In this document: positions 45,101-54,600 of the stretch, piece after piece
Position numbering within the stretch: position 1 is the first letter of the stretch
Layout of the letters: every line of letters begins with the position of its first letter
NCBI GenBank assembly: GCA_023150835.1
Contig: JAKLKB010000003.1
Span: forward strand, 1-64,000
Source: Myxococcota bacterium
Lineage (GTDB): Bacteria > Myxococcota_C > UBA6777
Direction of reading: 5' to 3'
DNA: 64,000 nucleotides
Notes under the pieces: model-generated
Told to the model about the DNA's origin: nothing
The model's input: only the letters and a program-made list of their open reading frames with translations
Database searches by the model: none
Made by a program: the position numbers and the translations under genes

Positions 45101-46095
45101 ATAACCTCGGATGCAAAGACGGCGAACGTTGCCGACAAGGCAAGTGCGAAGCCGATCCTTGTAAGTCTGTTTCGTGCGACGCCAACGCCTTTTGCCGTGA
45201 CGGAAAGTGTATCCCTTCCTGTGCCACAGTCCAATGCACCGCTGCACAACGTTGCGTCGATGGGACTTGCGAAGCTGATCCTTGTGTCGCAGCCCAATGC
45301 TCGGGCGGCCAGATCTGCATCGCAGGCCAATGCAAAGACGATCCTTGCAAAAACGTCACTTGTTCCAACGGCCAAGTGTGCAACACAGAAGGCAAATGCG
45401 CCGATGACCCCTGCGCAGATATCCAATGCCCCACAGGTGCGGCTTGCCAAGCAGGACAATGCGTCGACGCCTGCAAAAGTGTGAAATGCCCTGACAACTT
45501 TGTCTGCAAAACAGGCATCTGTGTGGAAAAGAACTGTTATAGCGAAGGTTGCAAAAGCGGCGAGCGTTGCCGACAAGGCAAGTGCGAAGCCGATCCTTGC
45601 CTCAGCAAAACTTGTCCAAACGGCAGTTTCTGCCGAGACGGAGACTGCGTAAAGTCCTGTGCGGGTGTTTCTTGCGACAGCGGCAAACGCTGCAAGGACG
45701 GCGTTTGCGTGGATGACCCCTGCAAAGACGCTGCCTGTGGCCCCCAACAGTTCTGCAACCAAGGCACTTGCCAATCCAACCCTTGCACACAGATCGTCTG
45801 CGGCAAAAACCAAACGTGCGACCCACTCAAAGGCACTTGTACCGACGATCCTTGCGCAGATATCAAATGCCCTGACAAACAGGTCTGCGAAAACGGCCAA
45901 TGCACCGCCAATACCACCGTCGATCCCAAAAACGACGAAAAGACCATCGGTGATGGCGGCCCCAACGACGGAACCAGCGAAGAAGGCGCTGCTCCGGTCG
46001 GTTGCGGATGCTCGACCCAATCCACCGAACCGATGTACTGGCTGTTTGCTTTGTTGCTGCTCGTCGGGCTACGCAGACGCCGTCTGACGGCCTGA
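42127..46095 (+). CDS. surface protein: VWA, MopE motifs, Cys-rich repeats, MYXO-CTERM-like tail
   Basis: A 1322-residue exported protein. A signal peptide (residues 1-38, VVFLGWGKQASA) is followed by a VWA domain with MIDAS-like DQSGS in VLLLLDQSGSISNDKAWDD. Residues 235-760 contain ten MopE-type units such as VCDGIDNDCDGQIDE, spaced by Q-C-Y-GPAGT segments; these motifs bind metal in MopE. Residues 770-1270 hold about 16 short Cys-rich modules (DPCKDVTCPAGRVCVNGGC). The C-terminus GCGCSTQSTEPMYWLFALLL with a following RRRR is a MYXO-CTERM-like sorting signal, so the protein is probably anchored at the cell surface. AAGGAG precedes the ATG. It is a structural cousin of the giant protein at 51615-58889. 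Confidence 0.88.
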   Translation: MCTQRTILRLFGTRIKEILMACLLALVVFLGWGKQASAQNCSGNQKADVLLLLDQSGSISNDKAWDDAIGNLLDKFSANIRFGLMFYRATGVLEVAIADNNVAAIKAKLAASKPSGPARFRQAILDATAYWVQHITADPTSTRARYTFLMTDGGSNDGSPVPEITALRNLKVGAQTYDIKTFAVGFGNTIAQTELDGYAIPGGTTKGYLATTAAALVQALEDIAKQIGTEVCDGIDNDCDGQIDEGLTQACYSGPAGTQGIGGCKGGTRSCTNGAYGACVGEVVPTTEVCDNTDNNCDGKVDETFTDIGQSCTVGVGACLRTGVKICNAAKTATACSVQAGTPAASETCGNNIDDNCDGRTDEGCGTTCTDGQKRACYTGPSGTAGKGICKNGEQTCTGGNWGNCVGQVLPGVETCDGIDNNCNGTIDENLAQACRTACGSGTETCSGGKWANCTARQPSPEVCGNNVDDDCNGQVDEGCSGFCKEGETKACYSGPAGTAGKGDCKTGTQTCTNGAWGACTGEILPTTEVCDGKDNNCDGSIDEGVRRACKTACGDGFENCTNGAWGKCSAPEPSPEVCDGKDNDCNGKIDEHKDCKCNDQSKRPCYSGPAGTEGVGPCKAGEQTCADGVWSACVGERKPAEKELCGNNADDDCNGKIDENCGTQCKEGEERACQALCDAGKQKCVNGNWELCVGTLKPTIEICDGKDNDCDGLIDEDLIRSCSTACGTGVQKCEGGKLGPCLARQPEAEICDGLDNNCDGKVDEGAQCPNGATCTDGQCPNACRNSECPTGKVCTNGFCVSKTSCADITCKDGQFCQGGVCVETCSVLQCPAGLTCWKGQCVAPDCYALGCPSNQICVRGQCITDPCAGVQCPAGAACSKGQCVAPCSPACATGETCNNGKCEKDPCSGVSCKAGEICFVGQCLGDPCKDVTCPAGRVCVNGGCTEDPCELVRCPSGLGCKNGQCEDLCKNVSCDAGKACKDGKCVENNCYNLGCKDGERCRQGKCEADPCKSVSCDANAFCRDGKCIPSCATVQCTAAQRCVDGTCEADPCVAAQCSGGQICIAGQCKDDPCKNVTCSNGQVCNTEGKCADDPCADIQCPTGAACQAGQCVDACKSVKCPDNFVCKTGICVEKNCYSEGCKSGERCRQGKCEADPCLSKTCPNGSFCRDGDCVKSCAGVSCDSGKRCKDGVCVDDPCKDAACGPQQFCNQGTCQSNPCTQIVCGKNQTCDPLKGTCTDDPCADIKCPDKQVCENGQCTANTTVDPKNDEKTIGDGGPNDGTSEEGAAPVGCGCSTQSTEPMYWLFALLLLVGLRRRRLTA

Positions 46096-46161
46096 ACCCG
46101 ACTCGTTCTCTTCACGCATCAGGATGTATGCGAAACAAGCATTGAGGAAAAAAAGAAAAAC

Positions 46162-46542
46162 ATGAAACAATTTGGAAGAATGTTCGTGTTTCTGTGGATG
46201 ATGGCCCTTGGCGTACTGGCCTGCGGCACACCCGCTGACAAAGCAGGTGTGGGTGCATCTTGCAAACAAGACACCGATTGCAAACAAGAAGGCCAAAAAT
46301 GCCTCACCCAATTTAAGCAGGGATACTGCGGCATCGCAAACTGCACCAAAAGCGCCGATTGCCCGCAAGGTTCAGCGTGCATCACCCACACCGACGCAAA
46401 GAACTATTGCTTCCGCATCTGCGCCGACAAACCCGAATGCAACGTCAACCGCCCCACCGACGCCGAGTCCAACTGCTCAGCCAACGTCACTTTTGTAAGC
46501 GGCGAAAAAGGCATCAAAGCCTGCATCCCTCCCGCTGGTTGA
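46162..46542 (+). CDS. small cysteine-rich lipoprotein
   Basis: A 126-residue lipoprotein: signal MFVFLWMMALGVLAC with lipid on Cys21, then 11 cysteines in the pattern GASCKQDTDC, QKCLTQFKQGYC, NCTKSADCPQGSACI. This resembles the short Cys-rich units of the preceding surface protein, which ends 66 bases upstream on the same strand. Co-expression and joint display are likely, but the function is unknown. Confidence 0.8.
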   Translation: MKQFGRMFVFLWMMALGVLACGTPADKAGVGASCKQDTDCKQEGQKCLTQFKQGYCGIANCTKSADCPQGSACITHTDAKNYCFRICADKPECNVNRPTDAESNCSANVTFVSGEKGIKACIPPAG

Positions 46543-46621
46543 TAACGTCTACTCACGATATCACCGATACCACCGCCCGCAAACGCGAAAAACCTCCCGC
46601 CGGTTGAGAATGTCTGCTCAC
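46528..46621 (+). repeat. 29-bp direct repeat spanning the lipoprotein stop
   Basis: CCTCCCGCTGGTTGATAACG (46528) recurs at 46593 as CCTCCCGCCGGTTGAGAATG, each followed by TCT-CTCAC. The block AATGTCTGCTCACCCC is itself repeated at 46609 and 46628. The first copy contains the stop codon, so the region grew by local duplication. Confidence 0.75.
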
Positions 46622-46635
46622 CCCGTAATGTCTGC

Positions 46636-48126
46636 TCACCCCACCGACGTCTGCTGCTTCGGCGAAGAAGTCCGCCATGACAGCACAATGATCCACACGC
46701 AGATCACCGCTGTTAACAAGAAATTACTCGACTCCCCCCACATCCGAGCGACCACACCACCAAGCAAAAATCCACCAAGATTCCCAAGGTGGATCATCGA
46801 AGTGCCTAATCCCATGTATTTGCTGCGTTCCGAAGCCGCAACCTGCGTAGATATCACCGCATAAGGGAGGCTAGACAGCCCACTCAACCCACCACCCATC
46901 ACAAAACGCGCAAACAACACCCACCCCCAAGGCGGCCAAAGCACCAACAAAAACGAACCCACCGCGATCATCAACGACGCATGCGACATCAAATGCCGCT
47001 CCCCCGCATCATGCAAACGCCCCCACACAAACGACATCGCAAAGCTCATCACACCCGTTGCGCTCATACAAATGGACACAAACACAAGATCCTGACTCCA
47101 CCAAGAAGCCGAAACACGGCCCTCTGCGACCGCTTGTGTGATCAATTTCCCCGCATAGATCGCAAACACCGCTTGCGATAACGTCCACGCAAAGTTGCCC
47201 AACATCAAGATCCCAAACGCCACTCGCAACGAGAGATTCCGCCATCCTTCGCCCATCGCTATCCAAAGCGCCACAAACGGATTGGCCGATGGACGCCATG
47301 TATCCGCTGTTTTCGTCGTATCCGATGCGGTCGCTGTATCCGACACCTTCGCCGCATCCGATGCGGTCGCTGTATCCGACATCTTCGTCGTATCCGGTAC
47401 GGTCGCTGTATCCGACATCTTCGTCGTATCCGATGCGGTCGCTGTATTCGACATCTTCGTCGTATCCGATGCGGTCGCTGTATCCGACATCTTCGTCGTA
47501 TCCGATGCGGTCGCTGTATCCGACATCTTCGTTGTGCCCGTTCGTTCAGCATCCGCAGGCAGCCACCACCAAGACACCAACGTCGTCAACAAGATCACGC
47601 CCCCGATCAGCCAGTAGACGGGACGAAATCCAAGGGCGTGCGCCAAAGTCCCCCCGATCATCGGGCCAAGCACGAGGCCCACCGTGTTGGAAGATTGTAA
47701 GATCGAGATCGCACGACCTTGATGTTCTTCGGGGGTAATCGCGCTTAACAACCCCAGATTGGCCGCGATCACCCCCGACACCATCCCTTGCAACATCCGA
47801 ATCAACACCAATTGGAGTGGAGACGTCGCAAAACCCATCAACAACTGCGTAATCCCCAACCCAACGATCGCACGCAAGACCTGTTTTTTGTGGCCTGTGC
47901 GATCCCCCATCCATCCCCAAAATGGCGTCGCGATCAAGGTCGTAAAAAAAGGCCCCGCCAAGATCAAACTTGTGTAAAACAACCGATCTGCATCCACAGT
48001 AACGGCAAGAAACGGGTCTTTTTCGAGATAAAACGGAACGAAGGTCAGACCAAGTGTCGTCGCCATCGTGACAAGAAATTGAACGATCCAAAGAATCACC
48101 AAAACACTACGCCAAGAGACAGTCAT
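46636..48126 (-). CDS. MFS transporter with repeat-expanded central loop
   Basis: A 496-residue major facilitator with 12 predicted helices in two bundles. The loop 2-3 motif is GWMGDRTGHKK, and RMLQGMVSGVIAANLGLLSA plus GLVLGPMIGGTLA fit a drug/metabolite exporter of the DHA type. The central loop (about 205-290) consists of seven degenerate copies of the 12-residue unit TATASDTTKMSD. It is the last gene of a leftward operon after the B12-binding gene (69 bases away), so it may export the product of that pathway. The start at 48126 has only a weak ribosome site, consistent with coupling. Confidence 0.85.
   Translation of the reverse strand: MTVSWRSVLVILWIVQFLVTMATTLGLTFVPFYLEKDPFLAVTVDADRLFYTSLILAGPFFTTLIATPFWGWMGDRTGHKKQVLRAIVGLGITQLLMGFATSPLQLVLIRMLQGMVSGVIAANLGLLSAITPEEHQGRAISILQSSNTVGLVLGPMIGGTLAHALGFRPVYWLIGGVILLTTLVSWWWLPADAERTGTTKMSDTATASDTTKMSDTATASDTTKMSNTATASDTTKMSDTATVPDTTKMSDTATASDAAKVSDTATASDTTKTADTWRPSANPFVALWIAMGEGWRNLSLRVAFGILMLGNFAWTLSQAVFAIYAGKLITQAVAEGRVSASWWSQDLVFVSICMSATGVMSFAMSFVWGRLHDAGERHLMSHASLMIAVGSFLLVLWPPWGWVLFARFVMGGGLSGLSSLPYAVISTQVAASERSKYMGLGTSMIHLGNLGGFLLGGVVARMWGESSNFLLTAVICVWIIVLSWRTSSPKQQTSVG
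47300..47546 (-). repeat. 36-bp minisatellite in the MFS loop
   Basis: About seven tandem copies of a 36-base unit (on the plus strand GCGGTCGCTGTATCCGACAT, then CTTCGTCGTATCCGAT) encode the TATASDTTKMSD repeats. Copies differ at few sites. All units keep the frame. Confidence 0.93.
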
Positions 48127-48195
48127 CGAGAATGGTCTTCCATCGGGTGGGCGAAGAGAGAGCGGGATCGTGGGATCAAAGCGGAGACATCGGCA

Positions 48196-50094
48196 TCACA
48201 GCGAGATCATCGGGGGGGCATCGGTCGGATGCACCAAACGCTCGAGGCGCTGGGCTTCTTTCATCGGCTCGAACGTCGATGGATCAAGACAGTCCATTCC
48301 GCCGTGAGGTTGGGGGCCTGTGACAAGATGTTTGACTTGGTAGCGTGAATGAAAGATCCCGGGAGCGGCCATATACCCGCGCTCTATCGCAAGGGCCAGA
48401 GCTTGTGGATCCGCAAGCAACGGAGCCAGCGCATCAAGAGAAGGCCCTGCGCTGAGCAAAGCGGGCGAAGGATAAGGCAGTGCGCTCAGTTTCGCAATCT
48501 GCTGAAGCAAGAATTCTGCTTCGGAAAGCAAAAAAGCCCGACGTTCCACAACTTTTGGATCTTTCAAGTAGGGCAAGAGTTCATGTTGGTGTTGTTGAAA
48601 AACACGCACAGCGCGGCGCACCAGTTTGGAGCTATCGATCACATCTTCGGCTGTAGCGATGTGGTCGGCCTCGCAATAACTAACTTGGTGGATGATGTGG
48701 GGCTGCACCATCATCTGCAACAGCGTGGAACGTGCGAGCTGATACTTGGCGATGGCAGGATCAGGATCAAGTGAGTCGATCCCTGTCCGAGTCTCTCGCC
48801 AGATCTTCGGTCTCTGCGGCGCTTTGGCGATCACTTGTCGAGCCAGTTCCAGCCCTGCGGTCATCTTCGCAAGATCCGCAAAATCGCTCGTCTCGCGGGG
48901 CTTATTAAACTGCATCTGCAACACCAGATCACGCGAGCCATTTTGCGACATCACGGCGCTAATCAGCGCATAATCCGCACAAAACACCGTATCATGCACC
49001 CATCGGGACGACCACTGGTTGGGATCGTTCATCTCCGTGGGGATGCCGTATTTCACCAACTCACGGATCGCTGCAATGTGTTCGACAATCGACTCAGGAA
49101 CACTCATCTCCCCGCGTCCATCCAAGACATTGAACCAATACAGCGGCACAGCTTGATGCGCGCCGATCAGCATCCCCGCTCTCACACAATCGCGCACAAA
49201 CTCCACCAGATCGACCACATGAGCATACGGCTTCAACGAAGGATAATTTCCCCGCTGTGCGGCCTCGACCATCGCCACAAGATCGTCAAACACTTGGTAG
49301 GGAACCCCCCCGTCGTTTTTGCGCTCTGCGAACACGTGCGGCTTTCCGTAATAGCGTTGCGACAGATCGGAAGAACCGATCGAGATCTCATCGATCACAC
49401 GTTCGCTTGCGATACGGGCGATCCCTTCGACCGTTGGGCGGATGGTCTTGTCTGGAACACCAAAGTGGACCCGCAACACAGGGATCGGCGAGTCTTCGAT
49501 CCGCTTTGTGTACGAATGACGGGCTTCTTGCGATGGGATCGGCAAGGGCGGTTCTTCACGATACGCATCGTTGGCGACGACCTGCTTTGCGAGAACATCC
49601 AACGCTTCGATGCGCGGAGGAAACCACTCCGCATGCAGCGCAGAAAGGATCTGCGTGCGCAAAGCCCCTTGGATGCCGAAAAAGTCCAATACACGGCTTG
49701 CACCGCGCATCCGATCATTGTCTTGCGCCATCGTCCAGATCGGGCAAGGCAGCGAAGACGCGATATCTTGCATCGCACGCATGGTCTCAGGCAGGCCCGC
49801 TAACGCGACCTTCCGAACGGCTTCGCCATGTTGCTGTTTCAACAAGCCGCTCTGCGCCAAACGCCCCAACAACCCCTGAAATAGCCGCACTCCCACATCC
49901 GGGCTGAGCCGATAACTCAACCCCAAAAACAGCGGATCATGCTCATGAATCGCTTGCAAGATGACTTCTTCGGATGCACCGGGAGGTAGCACGTGACACA
50001 CGATCCCCGCCTTCTCCACCATGCGGCGGATCCGAAACAAACCTTGGGTATGTGGATCGTTACCAAGCGTACACAACACGCAGTGCATCGTCAT
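48196..50094 (-). CDS. cobalamin-binding, glutamate-mutase-like protein
   Basis: A 632-residue protein. The N-terminal 140 residues form a B12-binding Rossmann domain with GNDPHTQG (D13-x-H15-x2-G18), the base-off/His-on motif, and LGLSYRLSPD as the second loop. Residues 180-500 resemble a TIM-barrel catalytic domain of the glutamate/methylaspartate mutase type (IGAHQAVPLYWFNVLDGRGE, YGIPTEMNDPNQWSSRWVHD, LVLQMQFNKPRETSDFADL); this second assignment is from memory of the pattern and is tentative. The start overlaps the stop of the opine-dehydrogenase gene by four bases (ATGA). A carbon-skeleton rearrangement coupled to opine-type chemistry is a reasonable hypothesis, with no known pathway that I can name. 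Confidence 0.75.
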   Translation of the reverse strand: MTMHCVLCTLGNDPHTQGLFRIRRMVEKAGIVCHVLPPGASEEVILQAIHEHDPLFLGLSYRLSPDVGVRLFQGLLGRLAQSGLLKQQHGEAVRKVALAGLPETMRAMQDIASSLPCPIWTMAQDNDRMRGASRVLDFFGIQGALRTQILSALHAEWFPPRIEALDVLAKQVVANDAYREEPPLPIPSQEARHSYTKRIEDSPIPVLRVHFGVPDKTIRPTVEGIARIASERVIDEISIGSSDLSQRYYGKPHVFAERKNDGGVPYQVFDDLVAMVEAAQRGNYPSLKPYAHVVDLVEFVRDCVRAGMLIGAHQAVPLYWFNVLDGRGEMSVPESIVEHIAAIRELVKYGIPTEMNDPNQWSSRWVHDTVFCADYALISAVMSQNGSRDLVLQMQFNKPRETSDFADLAKMTAGLELARQVIAKAPQRPKIWRETRTGIDSLDPDPAIAKYQLARSTLLQMMVQPHIIHQVSYCEADHIATAEDVIDSSKLVRRAVRVFQQHQHELLPYLKDPKVVERRAFLLSEAEFLLQQIAKLSALPYPSPALLSAGPSLDALAPLLADPQALALAIERGYMAAPGIFHSRYQVKHLVTGPQPHGGMDCLDPSTFEPMKEAQRLERLVHPTDAPPMISL

Positions 50095-51398
50095 CCGACA
50101 TCCTTTTGCTTTTTGTTGAGTTCACCGCGTAAATAACGCAGCAAATACTCCGTCTCAAACCGCGCAAGATTCCGCCCCGTGTCACGAAAATCTTGCGGAT
50201 TAATGGCTCGGTAACGGTCGATCACTTCGCTGATCGGCTGATGTGCGACCCCTAGCCGCTTTGCCAGTGCTTCCAACGGAACCAGCCCTGTGGGGATATC
50301 TTCTTCGGCGTAGCGCTGTTGTGGATACGAACGCTCTTGAAAGTTCGGCGTCCGACCGATCGCGTCGGCCAACGACTCCCCCGGTATCCGATCGATACCG
50401 TAGGTGTAGCACAACCACAACTGCGCGGAGATCACGGTTTCGTTGATCGACTCCAACAACTCACCGCGCTTTCGGCGACGCGCACGTACCGTCAAGCTTT
50501 TCTCTTCATCCACCGCCTTCACTCGCGCCAAGACGTCCAAAAATTCAGCCTCGTTGTGATCGTCTTCAAATCCGATCACTTTGCATCCGGCAGCACGAGC
50601 GATCTGCAAACGGATCTGATCGATCTCTCCCACAACCCTTCCAACTTCGGGGTTTTGCGCGATCCCTTGAATGTAAAACGAAAACGTTTCTCCACGCGCT
50701 GCTGCCGCCTGAATCGCCTCATAGTTCAACACAAACGGCGCAGGATGAAACACCGCACCGATATTCCCAAGCGAAGTGGTTGCGGGCGTGCGGCTGTAAA
50801 CCAGTTGTGGGAAAAGCCGCTTAATTTGTTGCAACAGGCGCGTGGAAACCTCACCATCCACCGAGGCCACCCAGCTACGCTTGCGACGCTTGATATAACT
50901 CGAACCCGGAGAATACGACTTACACGCATACGGGCATGTCTGCAACGACACGATCGGATACTGATCGTCCAATATCTCCCACAGATAGGGCGTGGCGAGT
51001 GTACGAGAAGGCGACAGCATCAACGGAATGCGCTGCTCAACCAAGCCATCCCGCATCAACCGCGCCGTGTCCTCGTGATACACCGACGGATGCGAAAACA
51101 AGATCACATCGGTCTCAAAAAGTGCTTCCAGATCATGACCGACTTCGCTTTGACCAAGCGGAATAAACCGTTTTGTCGGTTCGATGGGGTTTTCAGGGCG
51201 TTGCAGTTCGATCCCGCCTTGGGCTTGCAAAGCACAAACGACCTCTTTCCCATGATCGGTCGTGCGCGCATAACCATACACCTCCACCTCTGGCATCTCC
51301 AACAAATCCGCAAGATAGGCTTTCCCTGACTGCGTACTCAAACCGTAGATCCCCACCCGCAACACACGATCGTTCTTTTTCAAGCCTTGCACTGTCAT
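50091..51398 (-). CDS. opine/octopine dehydrogenase-like protein
   Basis: A 435-residue NAD(P)-dependent dehydrogenase-like protein. The N-terminal Rossmann fold starts VLRVGIYGLSTQSGKAYLAD. The C-terminal half has TSLGNIGAVFHPAPFVLNYE and PTGLVPLEALAKRLGV, characteristic of the octopine/nopaline dehydrogenase (PF02317-like) helical domain, where a His in the GNxxxxHP motif is catalytic. Opine dehydrogenases reductively join an amino acid to an oxo acid; some make metallophores such as staphylopine. The expected glycine-rich G-x-G-x2-G is imperfect (GIYGLSTQSG), so cofactor use is uncertain. ATG at 51398 is chosen for GGAGGG nine bases upstream. It is the first gene of a three-gene operon with the B12 protein and MFS exporter. 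Confidence 0.78.
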   Translation of the reverse strand: MTVQGLKKNDRVLRVGIYGLSTQSGKAYLADLLEMPEVEVYGYARTTDHGKEVVCALQAQGGIELQRPENPIEPTKRFIPLGQSEVGHDLEALFETDVILFSHPSVYHEDTARLMRDGLVEQRIPLMLSPSRTLATPYLWEILDDQYPIVSLQTCPYACKSYSPGSSYIKRRKRSWVASVDGEVSTRLLQQIKRLFPQLVYSRTPATTSLGNIGAVFHPAPFVLNYEAIQAAAARGETFSFYIQGIAQNPEVGRVVGEIDQIRLQIARAAGCKVIGFEDDHNEAEFLDVLARVKAVDEEKSLTVRARRRKRGELLESINETVISAQLWLCYTYGIDRIPGESLADAIGRTPNFQERSYPQQRYAEEDIPTGLVPLEALAKRLGVAHQPISEVIDRYRAINPQDFRDTGRNLARFETEYLLRYLRGELNKKQKDVG

Positions 51399-51614
51399 CG
51401 CACTCGCTCCCTCCATAATCATCGGGGGCGGACTCCCCTTCAAGTTGATTGAAACTCACCCTCCTTGGGATGGGGCAGCCTCGATCTGTTTGAGAAAGTG
51501 CCCGCATTGGGACCCCTTCGCCTGCAAAAATCAACACCAAAACATTGGATATGTACAGATCATTCCGCGACGACGCAAGAAAGGGATGAACTTTTTCTCA
51601 TCGAAAAAACGGAA

Positions 51615-54600
51615 TCAATTACAGTCGACTTTGTAGTTGATCTCGATGGTTTGGCTGGGTTGGGGTGTGCTGGCATCGGCAAAAGCAACCGATTGCGTGG
51701 TGGGATCGAAGGTATACGTGGCGGGAGCCGCGACTTTTCCATCGACCGAGACGGAAAGCGTGTTGGCTGTAGCACTACGGGAGAGAAAGAACCGTCGTTG
51801 GAGGCCAAAGGTCGAAGCCGCAAGGGACTTGAGCGTCACGCTCCAATCGGGCGCACAGATCGACTCGGTGCTTCCGCCAAAAGCGCCTGCAAGTGTCCAA
51901 TAACGCCCGTTGGTGGTCGCATCTTGGCAAGACTTCGCTGGCATCGGCGCTGTGATCGCGGAGATCCGCACGACACGGCCACGTTGCGAACCGCGCAGAC
52001 TTTCAAAAAATTGTTGGTAAAAGCCCAAGGGTTGGGGGGATTGATCGGGTTCATCCGTGACAAAGATCACGGACAACGAAGCATCGTTGCGCAAAAAGCC
52101 CAAGTTGCAGTCGGGGTTATACAGCACAGGCGGCGTCAAAGCCCGATAAGCAGCCTCTAAGCCCTGTTCGACAGCATCGCCCGTCGTTCCGACTTGAACA
52201 AGCTGCTGAAAAGCCTGCAAAAGGTTCGGTGTTTGGGGCGTAAGGATCTTGTCGTTGCTGCCGACAAAACATCCCCCGGGGCGTTGCGTGACAGGGCCTT
52301 CTTTGGGAAGACTGGTCGTCGTCACCGCGATCCGAAAATCACTTTTGCGTGTTTGGGCTTCTTGCAAAAAGATCTGGAGGTTTTGCGATAGGCTTTGTTG
52401 GCGCTTTGCCATCGAAAAAGAGTCGTCGATCACAAACAAGATATCCGCCTTTGGACTTCCAGATTGTACGAAAATATCTTTTTGTGTATCCGAAGAAGTT
52501 CCCTGCGCTTGGATGGGAATCTCCATCTCAGGCAAAGCATCGGAGTTGTTTTGGATGCGCAGGATTCCTTGATCTTGCGTGGTATCTGTGGGCGAATACC
52601 CCAGTTCGATCTCTGCGGTTTGACCGAGTTGCAGCGTAAGCGGCGTGGGCGGAGCTTTGACGATAGAAAATTCTTTTGACGTGGCGCTGCTCAAGGCGAT
52701 GTTTTGGACAGCAAGGGCTTGGGGACAAAGGTTGTAAAGGGTGACGCGCTGCGTGCGAGCGCGGCAAGCCGTCATCGTGTCGTCAAAACGGATATCCTCG
52801 GGAACTGCGCGGATGCAAAGGCGAGACGCACTGCCGAGCAATTTGAGTTTCATCTCGGGACGTTGCGGATCATCACTTTTGACGGTGAGCAGATTCTCGA
52901 CCCAGCTTGCGCGGGTGGGGCTGTAGCGGATCTCGATCGGAAGCTGATCCGAAGGCTTGAGGATCACAGGCGTCCCGACGGGTCGGGCAAGTTGAAGCTC
53001 TCCGCTTTGCTGCGGTGTGCTGCCGTTTGGAACGGAGACCTCTGTGATCCGGCAATCTTTGAGTCCTTCGTTGACCAACGTAATCGAACGAACTTGGGTC
53101 TTTCCGATCGGGATGCGGCCAAAGTTTAAGGCCGCAGGGTTGGGGGCAAGTTGACAGGCTTCGACGCGCACAGGGGCTTCGAGAGGGATCTCGATCTTTG
53201 GTTCGTCAGCGTCATCGCTTTCGATGATGATCTTGCCCTTGTCATCGACGTTATCGGATGGACGGTACTCAACGAAAAATTCCAACGAAGCGTTGGGAGC
53301 AAGACTCAAGACCGGCCATGTCGCGGGGATCATGATGTAATCTTTCGAGCTACTCGCATCCAACGCGATGCGCTTGATCGTGCAAGCGCGATTGCCTTGG
53401 TTCGAAAGCGTCACGGTGATGGTCTTCTTCGATGGAAAATTCAGCGTTTTTGGATCGCTTTTCAGGTCGCATCCATCGGTGACTGCGTACACAGGAACGC
53501 TCACCTGCGGCTGTTTTGGATCGCTGTTTTCTAACACAAGCGTTGCTTGTTGGCGTGAAAGATCACTGCCCTTGTAGATCACAGGAAGCTCAAAAGACTG
53601 CCCGACAGGGATAGACAAGGGAAAGCGCACGCTTGGATCGACGGAGAAGGGGTTCCCTGCTGCACCTTGGATCTGCGCGGAAGTGACGGTCAGTTCGATC
53701 TCACCGCGAGAAAGGATGGCGAGCTTTCGCGTGGTCTCCTTTCCTTGCGAAGTCAGCGGGAAGATCAAAAACTCGGGAACCACTTGGATCGTTGCAGTCG
53801 CCGATTGGCCGCGCAGATTGATCGAGGGGCGCGCTGCGTTGGGTTCGGCTTCTTTGCCGACAAAAAACAGTTGGGCTTGATCTTCGCCTTGATCTTGGGG
53901 ACTGTAAGTGACTTGTATCTTTTGGGCCGCAGCACCCGACTTGATCGTCATTGGCAGCGAGGCCGACGCCGAAAACTCTCGTTCAGCCCCTTCCGAAAGC
54001 GCGAAGCCGGCGATCTCCCAATCAGCGGTTCCTCGGTTGGAAAGCTCGCAGTCAAGCGACTTTTTCTCTCCGATGCGAACGCTGCCAAAGTCCAACGCTG
54101 GCACGCATGAAAACACGGGCGACGGCGCGTTGACCAAGCTCAACAACCGCACCTCAAACTTCCCTTCTTGATCTGCGTTGTCGGCATCGCTCCACAGCAA
54201 CAAGCGGCCACTGGCTCCGCCCCCTTCAAGCGGCGCAAAACGCAAAGCGATCTTGGCCGTTTCTTTCGGTTGTAAAGTCAGCGGTAGATCGGGCGCTTTC
54301 GCCAAAGCAAACGAGGGGTGTGTCCCTGCCGAGAGCTCCAATTTGGTCACTTTGACCACCAAGGTTTCGGGGTTGCTCAGCTCGACTTCCAGCACGCTCT
54401 CTTTTCCAACGGGTGTCAGCGGAAACACGAGGTTGGTCGGTGTCACCGCAAGCTTGCTTCGTTTTTGTTGGGTCACTTCATCGCAGTTGCAGCCGCTTCC
54501 CATCGCAAGCACCGACAAGATCGCAAAAAAACCAACACGCCCAAACCATGCGCGTGCTTCCAACCGCGTAACTCCTATCACAAAAAAACGGCCCAACGGG

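Noticed and set aside
51399-51614. Cobalamin riboswitch upstream of the opine/B12 operon
   Set aside because: I looked for a B12 box (GCCACTG-like) and a folded leader on the minus strand and found neither.
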